Source of the DNA: CAYJAZ01 sp964370095
GTDB lineage: Bacteria; Desulfobacterota; Desulfovibrionia; Desulfovibrionales; Desulfovibrionaceae
Length of the DNA stretch: 26,687 nucleotides
Direction of reading: 5' to 3'
Assembly: GCA_964370095.1 (NCBI GenBank)
Contig: CAYJHJ010000024.1
Location: 1 to 26,687, forward strand
Shown here: positions 1-8,195 of the stretch, one piece after another
Position numbering within the stretch: position 1 is the stretch's first letter
Layout of the letters: each line of letters begins with the position of its first letter
The notes under the pieces: generated by a model
Database searches by the model: none
What the model saw: only the letters and a program-made list of their open reading frames with translations
What the model was told of the DNA's origin: nothing
Position numbers and translations under genes: made by a program

Positions 1-47
1 TGTTCGCCATCTCTCAAGGTAGTATCAAAAATTTTAATTACGTCCAT
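1..47 (-). CDS. leuA: DRE-TIM metallolyase, N-terminal fragment (probably 2-isopropylmalate synthase LeuA)
   Basis: Only the first 15 codons lie in the window; the gene runs off the left edge. The peptide MDVIKIFDTTLRDGE is seen directly, and the next two bases (CA) fit the Gln usual in this family. FDTTLRDGEQ is the first-strand signature of the LeuA / citramalate synthase / homocitrate synthase group, whose Arg and Asp help bind the divalent metal and the 2-oxo acid. LeuA condenses 2-oxoisovalerate with acetyl-CoA as the first committed step of leucine synthesis. The ATG has a GGTGA ribosome site five bases upstream. Family assignment is firm; the choice of LeuA over CimA or NifV rests only on LeuA being the commonest member. 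Confidence 0.72.
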   Translation of the reverse strand, partial: MDVIKIFDTTLRDGE

Positions 48-95
48 TTTAATCACCATTTAATATAAAATTATTCAAACAAAGTTGAATATCAA

Positions 96-124
96 TTAAT
101 AGCCAAATTCTATTTTTTTTGCAA
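96..124 (-). promoter_or_regulatory. Candidate sigma-70 promoter for the leftward leuA-like gene
   Basis: On the minus strand TTGCAA and TATTAA are separated by 17 bases, each matching 4 of 6 consensus positions, about 50 bases before the start codon. The region is very AT-rich, so chance matches are likely. Confidence 0.3.
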
Positions 125-211
125 GGTTTTAATAAGGCAACAGCAATTTATAAATATTTGAAATATATAAATTAAATATAACAAGGCAAAAATATTTTAT
201 TTATCATTATA

Positions 212-221
212 NNNNNNNNNN
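212..221. other. Assembly gap (10 Ns)
   Basis: Ten consecutive undetermined bases sit between the leuA-like gene and truA. A fixed run of ten is typical of scaffolding, so the true distance, and whether these two genes are really neighbours, is unknown. The flanking 48-211 stretch is very AT-rich and I see no gene in it. Confidence 0.97.
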
Positions 222-232
222 AAGGAAAAATC

Positions 233-261
233 TTTACTCATATAAAAGATTTTGCTATACC
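233..261 (+). promoter_or_regulatory. Candidate extended -10 promoter of truA, implying a leaderless mRNA
   Basis: TTTACT (233-238) and TATACC (256-261) are separated by 17 bases, and TGC directly before the -10 makes it an extended -10 box. A start site about seven bases after the -10 would fall at 268-269, on or next to the truA ATG. This fits the lack of any Shine-Dalgarno sequence before truA. Confidence 0.45.
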
Positions 262-268
262 ATCTTTC

Positions 269-1018
269 ATGAAGTTAAAACTTTTTATCTCATACGTGGG
301 CACAAATTATTGCGGTTGGCAACTGCAAGATTTGGGTGAAAGCATATATCGCCCTACAATTCAAGCTGAACTTGAAAAGGCTTTTGAAGAGCTTTTTAAA
401 GTTCCTACTCGCATTTATGGTGCAAGCAGAACGGATAGCGGTGTGCACGCGGAAGAGCAAATTGCCCACTGCATTTTGCCTTTTGAGCCAAAGAATATTG
501 TATGGGAAAGAGCAATAAACAACCTTCTGCCCCACGACATAAGGGTAATGAAAGCCATTAAAATTGATGATAAATTTCATGCCCAATTTGATTCTATTGG
601 GAAAATCTACACCTATTCACTCTGGACAAATCCCACCTATACTCCTCCAAAGCTTTACCCTTTCACATGGTCTTGTCAAAACCTTGATATGCAAAAAATT
701 GAAAAAGCTATCAAACTTCTTGTAGGCACGCATGACTTCAAGTCTTTCCAAAATGCAGGCACAAGTATCGAGAAAACTGTTCGTAATTTGGAACAAATTG
801 AAATAAAACATATTTCTGAACATCAAATTGATTTTATCTTTAAAGGAAATGGTTTTTTAAAACAAATGGTTAGAAATATCATGGGCTTGCTTGTTTATGT
901 TGGCATTAGGCGTATTGAAATATCCCAAATTGAAAATATATTTGAAGCCAAAGAAAGGACAGCAATCTTCCCAACAGCGCCCGCCAAAGGGCTTTCACTC
1001 ACAAAGGTAATCTATTAA
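269..1018 (+). CDS. truA: tRNA pseudouridine(38-40) synthase TruA
   Basis: The enzyme isomerises uridines 38-40 in the anticodon stem-loop of many tRNAs to pseudouridine, in the cytoplasm. The catalytic motif is plain: GASRTDSGVHA at residues 51-61, with Asp56 the expected nucleophile. The N-terminus (FISYVGTNYCGWQ) and the C-terminal FLKQMVRNIMGLLVYVG also match the family, and 249 aa is slightly short but normal. The ATG is the first possible start after the assembly gap in this frame and matches where TruA proteins begin. No Shine-Dalgarno sequence precedes it; an extended -10 box ends only seven bases upstream, so the mRNA may be leaderless. The stop overlaps the next start as TAATG. Confidence 0.95.
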   Translation: MKLKLFISYVGTNYCGWQLQDLGESIYRPTIQAELEKAFEELFKVPTRIYGASRTDSGVHAEEQIAHCILPFEPKNIVWERAINNLLPHDIRVMKAIKIDDKFHAQFDSIGKIYTYSLWTNPTYTPPKLYPFTWSCQNLDMQKIEKAIKLLVGTHDFKSFQNAGTSIEKTVRNLEQIEIKHISEHQIDFIFKGNGFLKQMVRNIMGLLVYVGIRRIEISQIENIFEAKERTAIFPTAPAKGLSLTKVIY

Positions 1019-2190
1019 TGAAGAAAATGAATGTTTTACACATAGCAAATGTGCGCTTTTTCAATGCAACCGCGTGGTATGCCATGAACGTTTCAAAAAA
1101 ACTTTGTGAGCTTGGGCATAATTCCCTTGTGCTTTGCCTTGAAGGAACAATTGCAGACAAAAAAGCAAAAGAGATGAATATTCCACACATTTCTATGCCT
1201 TACAATCAAAAGAAGATAAGTCAACTTCCTAAAATTTTTGCTTTTATTAAAAAAACTATTGAAGAAACAAAGCCTGACATAGTGAATTGCCATAGGGGGG
1301 AACTTTTCCCTTTATTCATTTATTTTAAAAAGAAGTATGGCTTCAAACTTGTTCGCACAAGAGGCGATCAAAGATTAGCCAAAAACACTTTTTTTAACCG
1401 CTATTTTTACAGCTCTGTCAGTGATGCCGTCATAGCAACAAATTCTAAAATCACAAAACATTTACATGAAGAATTGCATGTTCCCAAGTGTAAACTTAAC
1501 ACTATTTTAGGCGGTGTTGATACTAACAAATTCTTTCCTGACAAAAGCAAATATCAAGAAACAAGGGAAAATTTTGGCTATAGAAATTCAGATTGCGTTA
1601 TAGGGCTTTTAGGCAGGCTTGACCCTATTAAAGGGCAAACAGAAAGTATTCAAGCACTCGCTTTGGCTTTTGAAAAAGCAAAAGAAAGAAATTTAGATAT
1701 CAGCAATTTAAAACTTTGTATAATAGGTTTTGATGAAATAATTACAGCCGATGAATTGTATGCTTTAGCCGCAAAACTTGAAATTCGTGATAAAATTTCT
1801 GTTACAGGCAAGGTAAAAGACGTGAACAACACCTTGAATATGTGTGATTTTGCCCTTATCTCTTCTTTGGGTTCGGAAGCTATAGCAAGGGCTGCCCTTG
1901 AATTTATGGCTTGTAAAATTCCACTTATTTCATCTGATATCGGCGTTATGCCTGATTTAATTTCGCCTTCTGCTCTATTTTCCCATACAAAAGAAAGAAT
2001 TATTGAAGAAATGGCTGAATTTTTTATTAAAATTTTTCATGCCCACAAAGCACAAAAACTTGACGATTTCAATGCAAAGGAATATATTTTCATTGAAGAA
2101 ATTTTAGAAGCACAAAATAATATTCTGCCACATCTTAGCTTAGATGCTTTTGCAGAAAAAACTTTAACTACATATACAAAAAAGTTATAA
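1018..2190 (+). CDS. GT4-type glycosyltransferase, probably envelope polysaccharide or LPS
   Basis: This 390-residue cytoplasmic protein has the GT-B layout of glycosyltransferase family 4. The N-terminal half starts VLHIANVRFFNATAWYAMNVSKKL. The C-terminal half has GLLGRLDPIKGQ (196-207), the usual loop before the sugar-nucleotide site, then an E-x7-E pair (Glu287 and Glu295) followed by LISSDIGVMPDLI, which binds the donor in this family. No membrane segment is seen. Its ATG overlaps the truA stop by one base, with AAAGG about eleven bases upstream, so translation is probably coupled. A second ATG three codons in is possible. Together with kdsB two genes on, a role in LPS core synthesis is a reasonable inference; donor and acceptor cannot be read. 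Confidence 0.85.
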   Translation: MKKMNVLHIANVRFFNATAWYAMNVSKKLCELGHNSLVLCLEGTIADKKAKEMNIPHISMPYNQKKISQLPKIFAFIKKTIEETKPDIVNCHRGELFPLFIYFKKKYGFKLVRTRGDQRLAKNTFFNRYFYSSVSDAVIATNSKITKHLHEELHVPKCKLNTILGGVDTNKFFPDKSKYQETRENFGYRNSDCVIGLLGRLDPIKGQTESIQALALAFEKAKERNLDISNLKLCIIGFDEIITADELYALAAKLEIRDKISVTGKVKDVNNTLNMCDFALISSLGSEAIARAALEFMACKIPLISSDIGVMPDLISPSALFSHTKERIIEEMAEFFIKIFHAHKAQKLDDFNAKEYIFIEEILEAQNNILPHLSLDAFAEKTLTTYTKKL

Positions 2191-2207
2191 TAATAAAAGG
2201 AATAATT

Positions 2208-3236
2208 ATGAATTCTATTTTTGCCAGTGATAATACAGTCGGCGTTCATCCCACAATTTTTGAGGCTATGATGAAAGCAAATAGCGGAGCCTGCAAACCA
2301 TACGGAGAAGATGAATATTGCGTGCAAGCCGAAGTTGAAATACGCAAAGTTTTCGGAAAAGATATTGATATTTATTTTGCTTTGAACGGCACAGGAGCAA
2401 ATGTTTTGGCACTTCGCTCCATTCTTCGCCCATGGCATGGCACAATTTGTACTGATGTATCACATTTAAATACTGATGAATGTGGTGCACCTGAATCTTG
2501 CACTGGTTCAAAACTTCTTGTTGTCCCCTCTGAAAAAGGCAAACTTACCACACCTGCAATGAAGCACTATCTTCTTGATTTAACGAATGTTCACCATGTT
2601 AAACCTGCCATTGTTTCCATCACGCAAACAACAGAGCAAGGCACAGTTTATACTATTGATGAAATCAAATCTATCACTAAATTTGCTCATGATAATGGGC
2701 TTTATGTGCATATGGACGGTGCCAGAATTTCAAATGCTGTTGCTGCACTAAAGTGCGATGTGAATGAATTTACTCGTGATGCCGGCATTGATGTGCTTTC
2801 CTTTGGCGGAACAAAAAATGGCATGATGATGGGTGAAGCCGTGATTTACTTCAACAAGGGCCTTGCCAAAGATTTTTATCAAATGCGTAAACAAAGCTTA
2901 CAGCACCTTTCTAAAATGAGATTTATTGCTGCTCAATTTATTGCTTTTTTACAAGACGACCTTTGGATCAAAAATGCTGAACATGCCAATAGTATGGCTC
3001 AGTATCTTGCTTCTGAACTTTCAAAAGTTCCAAACATCACTATTTCACGCCCAACAGAAGCAAATGCAGTTTTCTCGATTATGACCCCAAAGCTTATTTC
3101 TTCTTTACAAAAAGAATATTATTTCTATGAATTTACACCTGAAATCCATGAAACTCGCCTCATGTGTTCTTTTGCCACAACAAAAGAAGATATTGACCTT
3201 TTCATACAAAAAGCTATTGCCTGCCAAAAAAATTAG
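2208..3236 (+). CDS. ltaE: Low-specificity L-threonine aldolase (PLP enzyme)
   Basis: A fold-type I PLP enzyme that cleaves L-threonine or L-allo-threonine to glycine and acetaldehyde. Seen directly: the N-terminal FASDNTVGVHPTIFEAM and YGED at 32-35; the cofactor-binding HMDGARISN at 168-176; and the PLP lysine, Lys203, in SFGGTKNGMMMGEA. The 342-residue length fits the family. The ATG has AAAGGA seven bases upstream and lies 17 bases after the glycosyltransferase stop, so it is probably cotranscribed, although nothing links the functions. Other beta-eliminating lyases share the fold, but these motifs are specific to the aldolase branch. The stereochemical preference cannot be told from sequence. 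Confidence 0.92.
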   Translation: MNSIFASDNTVGVHPTIFEAMMKANSGACKPYGEDEYCVQAEVEIRKVFGKDIDIYFALNGTGANVLALRSILRPWHGTICTDVSHLNTDECGAPESCTGSKLLVVPSEKGKLTTPAMKHYLLDLTNVHHVKPAIVSITQTTEQGTVYTIDEIKSITKFAHDNGLYVHMDGARISNAVAALKCDVNEFTRDAGIDVLSFGGTKNGMMMGEAVIYFNKGLAKDFYQMRKQSLQHLSKMRFIAAQFIAFLQDDLWIKNAEHANSMAQYLASELSKVPNITISRPTEANAVFSIMTPKLISSLQKEYYFYEFTPEIHETRLMCSFATTKEDIDLFIQKAIACQKN

Positions 3237-3285
3237 ACAATATCAAATAGTTGCCTCATATTGACTTTTTTCCAAAAATAAACGA

Positions 3286-3295
3286 TTGTATACAA
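3286..3295. promoter_or_regulatory. Perfect 10-bp palindrome in the kdsB leader (possible operator)
   Basis: TTGTATACAA equals its own reverse complement and lies 26 bases before the kdsB start, in the 85-base spacer after the aldolase gene. Its outline (GT...AC in AT flanks) resembles sites bound by FadR-type GntR regulators. It overlaps a -10-like TATACA, but the nearest good -35 (TTGACT at 3261-3266) is 22 bases away, too far for a standard promoter. It may be chance. Confidence 0.35.
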
Positions 3296-3321
3296 CAGAG
3301 TCAAAGAATAAAAGGTCATTT

Positions 3322-4080
3322 ATGGATATTTATGCTATCATTCCTGCTCGATATAAAAGTTCAAGATTTGAAGGAAAACCGCTTGCAGACATTAATGGAA
3401 AACCCATGTTTTGGCATGTCTATAACCAAGCGTGCAAGGCTGATTTAAAAGCTGTCTATCTTGCTACCGACGATATAAGGATTGAAGAAGCTGCAAAAAA
3501 ATATGACGTTCCCTGTATTATGACAAGAGATGACCATGAATCAGGAACGGACAGAATTTTTGAAGCTGCTTCAAAGCTCAATGTCCCCAATGATGCTGTT
3601 GTTATTAATATTCAAGGTGATGAGCCTCTTCTCAATCCTTCAATGATAAATGAACTTACAGCTCCATTTTCTTCAAAAACAGAAACCAAAGTAACAACTT
3701 TAGCCCATAAGCTTAATACTTCTGCTGACAAAGAAAGGTTTTTATCGCCAAATACGGTGAAAATTGTTCTTGACAGTAACTTTGATGCCCTATATTTTTC
3801 ACGCTCACCCATACCTTATACAAGGGATAGTGAGAACACTCAACACTCTGATTTTTATGCTCATATTGGGATTTATGCCTTTAGATACGATATTTTAAAA
3901 CTTTTTACATCCCTGCAACCTTCAACCCTAGAAGAAAAAGAAAAGCTTGAGCAATTAAGGCTTTTAGAAAATAATGTTCAAATTCATGTTGTTATAACAA
4001 AGCACTCTTCCTTTGGGGTGGACACTCCAAAAGACTTAGAAAAAGCTAAAAAACTCATGCAAAGTCTTGAGTGCAATTAA
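3322..4080 (+). CDS. kdsB: CMP-Kdo synthetase (3-deoxy-manno-octulosonate cytidylyltransferase)
   Basis: It activates Kdo with CTP to CMP-Kdo, the donor for the inner core of lipopolysaccharide, so the organism has an LPS outer membrane. The nucleotide-binding start IPARYKSSRFEGKPL, the TRDDHESGTDRIFEA segment, INIQGDEPLLNPSMI and HIGIYAFRYDIL all match KdsB. I chose the ATG that gives MDIYAIIPARYKSS because KdsB proteins begin just before this motif and AAAGG lies seven bases upstream; an in-frame ATG at 3286 would add 12 residues without family support. The resulting 252 aa matches the usual size of about 250. The gene stands apart from the aldolase by 85 bases holding a perfect palindrome, so it may have its own promoter. 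Confidence 0.95.
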   Translation: MDIYAIIPARYKSSRFEGKPLADINGKPMFWHVYNQACKADLKAVYLATDDIRIEEAAKKYDVPCIMTRDDHESGTDRIFEAASKLNVPNDAVVINIQGDEPLLNPSMINELTAPFSSKTETKVTTLAHKLNTSADKERFLSPNTVKIVLDSNFDALYFSRSPIPYTRDSENTQHSDFYAHIGIYAFRYDILKLFTSLQPSTLEEKEKLEQLRLLENNVQIHVVITKHSSFGVDTPKDLEKAKKLMQSLECN

Positions 4081-4113
4081 ATTGTATAATGTTTATAGGG
4101 TAGAAGGTTTCAT

Positions 4114-4923
4114 ATGTCTCAAAATTTTTCTAACGCACGCAAAGAAGCAACAAATATTCCTCGCTATATAAAGCAAGGCAACCTTACTTCTGCTGTTAAA
4201 GCTTTAAGAGGTATCCTTCAAAGTATGACAAGCAAGAATCTTTTGCGTCAAGAAAGAGAAGAGGGTGAAAAACTTATTGAAAATGGTTTGTTTTCTATAA
4301 TGTTTGACCCAAAAATCAAAAAAGAATTTTTGTTTGAACTTAAATATAAAGCAGGCAATGAATTAGAAATCATTGACTATATGAATATCATTTTAGAAAC
4401 TTTAGAAGAAGAAATTCATGCCGTAGAACAAGAGGATTTTAATCAAAATTTAGATGAAGAGCAGCAAAAACTAGAACTGGAAAAAGCTTTCACATTTTTT
4501 AAAACAGGTTTTTTTGACAAAGCTGACGAAATTTTTAATACTTTTGCAGAAAATAAAAGTATCAGTGCAAATTCTTATGCTGATATTGCAGTGTTTTTAT
4601 ATGAAAACGCCAAATTTGAACCTTCAGTCATCTTCTATGAAAAAGCTTTGGAGATTGAACCTAAAAATATCAACTGGCTGAATAACCTTGCCATGGTATT
4701 AAGAAAATTAAAAAAATTTGATCAAGCAGAAAAAAAATATTTTATTTTAGCAAAAAATATGGGGAAAAATGCCCCTCTTCTTTTTAATCTTGCAAGATTG
4801 TATCTTGAATGGGAGCAACTTGATAAAGCCTCTAAAGCCGCCCAAGCAGCTGTAAACCTTGATCCAAACTTCCAAGAAGCCCAAAAACTTTTACGTTATA
4901 TTGAAAAACAGCAAAATAAATAA
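4114..4923 (+). CDS. TPR-repeat protein of unknown function
   Basis: A 269-residue, charged, probably cytoplasmic protein without signal peptide or membrane segment. The C-terminal half (about 130-265) consists of tetratricopeptide-like helical pairs, for example SVIFYEKALEIEPKNINWL and the later DKASKAAQAAVNLDPNFQEA. The N-terminal half is helical, rich in Lys and Glu, and matches nothing I recognise. The start has AGAAGG six bases upstream. A perfect TATAAT (4085-4090) lies between kdsB and this gene but without a convincing -35. It is followed closely by phoH and is probably part of the phoH-pgpH transcript. TPRs usually mediate protein binding; no partner can be inferred. Confidence 0.8.
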   Translation: MSQNFSNARKEATNIPRYIKQGNLTSAVKALRGILQSMTSKNLLRQEREEGEKLIENGLFSIMFDPKIKKEFLFELKYKAGNELEIIDYMNIILETLEEEIHAVEQEDFNQNLDEEQQKLELEKAFTFFKTGFFDKADEIFNTFAENKSISANSYADIAVFLYENAKFEPSVIFYEKALEIEPKNINWLNNLAMVLRKLKKFDQAEKKYFILAKNMGKNAPLLFNLARLYLEWEQLDKASKAAQAAVNLDPNFQEAQKLLRYIEKQQNK

Positions 4924-4944
4924 CTCCCCCCCTTTTAGGACTTT

Positions 4945-5967
4945 ATGAAAGAAAAAACAAATCACCTTACCTTTGATAACAGCGAATATGCAAGCTTACT
5001 TTTTGGCCCATTGAACAGTCATCTTGACTTTATGGCTGACCTAAGCCATACATCAATTTCTTCAATGGGGAATGAACTTTATATAAAAGCTAAGGATAAA
5101 AGCACTTCAAAAAAAGATCTTGATATTATTGCCAATGTGTTTATGCAATGCTATGCACTTATCAAAGAAGGCACACAACTCAAACCTGAAATTTTTGAGC
5201 AGGCATACAGCATACTTACAGAAAAACCAGGTGAAAATATCAAAAGCGTCTTTAGCGATTATACAGTTATAAAAGCACCGAAGAAAACAATCATTGCAAG
5301 AAATCAATCACAAAAAAACTATCTGGATCTTTTGCAAAAAAATGACATTGTTTTTGGAATTGGACCTGCAGGAACAGGCAAAACTTATTTAGCTGTTGCA
5401 GTTGCCTTGCAATTTCTTCTTACAAAGAAAGTTAAAAAAATAATTCTTACTCGCCCTGCTGTTGAAGCAGGTGAAAAACTTGGCTTTTTGCCCGGCACAA
5501 TGACAGATAAAGTTGACCCTTATCTTCGCCCCCTTTTTGACGCACTTGACGAAATGCTTGGGCACAGCCAATTTGTGGCAAGACAAGAAGCAGGCATGAT
5601 TGAAATTGCACCGCTTGCCTTTATGCGTGGACGCACACTTTCAGATGCCTTTCTTATTTTAGATGAAGCTCAAAACACCACACCTGAACAGATGAAAATG
5701 TTTCTTACGCGTATGGGTTTTGGATCTCGTATGGTTATTACCGGAGATATTTCACAAATTGACTTGCCCCCCACTCCGATTTATGATACAAACCAACAAC
5801 AAGGCAGATGGGCACCACGAGCTGTACGCTCCGGACTTGTTGAATGTCTTGATATTCTAAAAACCACACAAGGCATTGGAATATATAACTTTACTAATTC
5901 AGATGTTGTACGACATCCCATGGTCAGTCGTATAGTTAAGGCCTATGATAAACACCAAAACAAATAG
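4945..5967 (+). CDS. phoH: PhoH-family P-loop ATPase
   Basis: A cytoplasmic ATPase of the PhoH/YbeZ group, linked to RNA metabolism and often encoded beside ybeY. The P-loop GPAGTGKT is at 140-147 and the Walker B ILDEAQN at 238-244, followed by QMKMFLTRMGFGSRMVITGD and IDLP, all highly typical. The first 50 residues hold the family's LLFGPLN and SSMGNEL pieces, so the start is right. AGGA lies four bases before the ATG. The gene begins 21 bases after the TPR gene and its 3' end overlaps pgpH by 23 bases. At 340 aa it is of normal length. Confidence 0.93.
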   Translation: MKEKTNHLTFDNSEYASLLFGPLNSHLDFMADLSHTSISSMGNELYIKAKDKSTSKKDLDIIANVFMQCYALIKEGTQLKPEIFEQAYSILTEKPGENIKSVFSDYTVIKAPKKTIIARNQSQKNYLDLLQKNDIVFGIGPAGTGKTYLAVAVALQFLLTKKVKKIILTRPAVEAGEKLGFLPGTMTDKVDPYLRPLFDALDEMLGHSQFVARQEAGMIEIAPLAFMRGRTLSDAFLILDEAQNTTPEQMKMFLTRMGFGSRMVITGDISQIDLPPTPIYDTNQQQGRWAPRAVRSGLVECLDILKTTQGIGIYNFTNSDVVRHPMVSRIVKAYDKHQNK

Positions 5968-8164
5968 ATTCAGTATAAAAGAATTTTATCGCCTTATAAT
6001 AGGTGCTATAAAATTTCACTATGCAGGTTTTGCAACTTGGTCGATTTTTCTTACCCTCTTGCTTCTTTCCATTCTATCGGGGCTGAGGTATGAATCGAGC
6101 AATCAGCTTTATATGGCAGGCGAAATTGCCAAAAGTGATGTCATTGCAGAACGCACGTTAAGAGTAGAAGATCCTTATGCAACGCAATTGAGGCGTGAGC
6201 AAACTATGGCTTTACAGCCTCTTGTTTTTGATCTCAACAAAGCAAATGTTCAAAATTTCAGAACAAATATCTTAGATTTGCTTACCAGCATAAACTCGCA
6301 AGGTCTTGATATTAATAGCCTTGAAGCAATTCAAAAAGCTTTCAACACAAAATTTTCCTCTGAGCTGAGCAGGGAATTTTTTGCAAACCTTGGTTATGAA
6401 GAAGTTCAAACATATCTTACTGAAAATCTTATCCCACATGCAGAAATTTTATTAAATGAAGGAATTTTTGCTGATAGAAAACAGCTCACCTCAACTCCTT
6501 CTGCAATTTTAATAAGAGATTCAAAAACCGGTGCCGAATCATTATTAGTGCCCGGCAACCACCCTTTGCCTGATCTTTATTCTTTTTACTTGAATATAGG
6601 GCAAGAATTAAATAAATCAGGGCTTAGTCCTGAAAGAAATGAACTTTTGATGGAGCTGGTTAAAATTATTGCTCTACCAACGCTTCAATTAAATAATAAT
6701 GCAACTCTTGAAAGGGCTTCAAGTGTAGCTGCTGCTATCCCCCCAATTTATTATTATATACAAAAAGGTGAAAAAATTGTTACTGAAGGCGATATTGTTA
6801 GCCGTGAACAACAGTTAAAAATGCAAATCCTCTATAGATTTGCTGCAAGAAAAATTGATTATGCAAAATCACTAGGAGTTTTTGTTCTTTCACTTTGTTT
6901 GGTATATGGTCTTTTCTTCTCTCCTGCTAGTCTTACAGGCACAAAACTTTACCCAAGAATACAATACTTTATTTCCTTTCTTTTACTCAGCTTTTCACTG
7001 CTTTGCATGCTTGTTGGTTTTTATATGCAAACAAATCTTGAGCAATCACAGATGGAGATATGGGCTTTTGCTGTTCCTATAGCCAGTGCTTCGGGTATTT
7101 CTGCACTTGTTTTTTCAGCAAGAAGGTTTTTTAGTTTTGGCCTTTTAGTTTCACTTTTCGCAACCCTTTTTCTAAAAGGAAATATTGCTTTATTTTTGTT
7201 TTTCTTTATCTCATCAATGCTCAACACATTACTTATCATCCGCTCACAAAGCAGGCAAGACGTGGTAACAAGCACATCAATGCTTTTTTTGGGACAACTA
7301 TTCTTTGGTTTTGGAGCAATTTTATTCAATCTTTCCGAACTTACTCTTCTGCCTTACTTTCTTTTGGCAATCACCATAAACACCCTGCTTTGCCTTTTCT
7401 TTGTTTTTGCTTTAAGCCCTATTGTTGAGCTGTTTTTCAACCTTACCACACGCTTTAGGCTTATGGAACTTATGAACCTTGAGCAGCCCCTCTTGCAAGA
7501 ACTTATGATGACAGCACCCGGCACTTACCATCACTCAGTCATTGTTTCAAATTTAGTTGAAGCTGGTGCAAATGCCATAAATGCCAATAGTTTACTATGC
7601 AAAGTTGCTGCCCTCTATCACGATATTGGCAAGATTGCACGCCCTGAATATTTTATTGAAAACCAATTCAACATCGCAAACAAGCATGATTCGCTTGCGC
7701 CTGCAATGAGTGCTCTTATTATTATTTCGCACATCAAGCAAGGTGTTGAACTTGCTGAAAAATATAATCTTGGTAAAGAGATTATTGATTTAATCAAACA
7801 ACATCACGGTAATCGTTGCATGACTTTTTTCTATAATAAAGCTTTGCATTCTCATAAAGGCGAAGGCGATTGCCCGCAAGAATCTGAATATCGCTATCCA
7901 TACAAAAAACCGCAAACAAAAGAGGCCGCTCTTTTAATGCTTGCAGATGCTATTGAGGCTTCAAGCAGAACGCTTATTGAGCCAACACCGGGTGATATTA
8001 GAAATCATGTAAATAAAATTGTTCAGGGCATATACGCTGAGGGCCAGTTAGATGAATCAGAACTTACTTTTAAAGATTTAAATGCTGTTTCTGAAGCATT
8101 TATTCTTATTGTGGTTGGACTTTTCCATCACCGTATCATGTATCCTGAAGCAAAAAAATCATAA
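5945..8164 (+). CDS. pgpH: 7TM-HD family cyclic-di-AMP phosphodiesterase (PgpH/YqfF-like)
   Basis: An integral inner-membrane HD-domain hydrolase; characterised members (PgpH of Listeria) degrade cyclic-di-AMP. Residues 1-27 are cytoplasmic and 28-47 form the first membrane helix. About 48-305 is the external 7TMR-HDED domain (QPLVFDLNKANVQNF; KGEKIVTEGDIVS). About 306-500 holds the remaining membrane helices, and 505-739 is the cytoplasmic HD domain. Metal ligands are visible: TYHHSV (His529, His530), the ALYHDIGK motif (His559, Asp560), HDSLAPAMSALII (His581) and SHIKQG (His596). The start overlaps phoH by 23 bases, with AAGG close before it; no later Met precedes the first helix. Cyclic-di-AMP specificity is inferred from the family. 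Confidence 0.88.
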   Translation: MINTKTNRFSIKEFYRLIIGAIKFHYAGFATWSIFLTLLLLSILSGLRYESSNQLYMAGEIAKSDVIAERTLRVEDPYATQLRREQTMALQPLVFDLNKANVQNFRTNILDLLTSINSQGLDINSLEAIQKAFNTKFSSELSREFFANLGYEEVQTYLTENLIPHAEILLNEGIFADRKQLTSTPSAILIRDSKTGAESLLVPGNHPLPDLYSFYLNIGQELNKSGLSPERNELLMELVKIIALPTLQLNNNATLERASSVAAAIPPIYYYIQKGEKIVTEGDIVSREQQLKMQILYRFAARKIDYAKSLGVFVLSLCLVYGLFFSPASLTGTKLYPRIQYFISFLLLSFSLLCMLVGFYMQTNLEQSQMEIWAFAVPIASASGISALVFSARRFFSFGLLVSLFATLFLKGNIALFLFFFISSMLNTLLIIRSQSRQDVVTSTSMLFLGQLFFGFGAILFNLSELTLLPYFLLAITINTLLCLFFVFALSPIVELFFNLTTRFRLMELMNLEQPLLQELMMTAPGTYHHSVIVSNLVEAGANAINANSLLCKVAALYHDIGKIARPEYFIENQFNIANKHDSLAPAMSALIIISHIKQGVELAEKYNLGKEIIDLIKQHHGNRCMTFFYNKALHSHKGEGDCPQESEYRYPYKKPQTKEAALLMLADAIEASSRTLIEPTPGDIRNHVNKIVQGIYAEGQLDESELTFKDLNAVSEAFILIVVGLFHHRIMYPEAKKS

Positions 8165-8195
8165 ACAATTAATTCCCAATAAAAAGATAAATCTT

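Noticed and set aside
48..211. Leucine attenuator or T-box leader before the leuA-like gene
   Set aside because: I see no leucine-rich leader peptide, T-box sequence or GC-bearing terminator stem in the visible part; the assembly gap hides the rest.
3286..3321. Earlier ATG for kdsB adding 12 residues
   Set aside because: The later ATG has AAAGG at good spacing and matches the family N-terminus; the earlier one lacks a ribosome site and lies just past the palindrome.
4085..4090. TATAAT before the TPR gene as a promoter
   Set aside because: The hexamer is perfect but no -35 element occurs at 15-19 bases upstream.
8082..8195. In-frame upstream extension of rimO giving 38 more residues
   Set aside because: It overlaps pgpH, reads as unrelated sequence, and the RimO family begins right at the later ATG (MKCFSISLGC).
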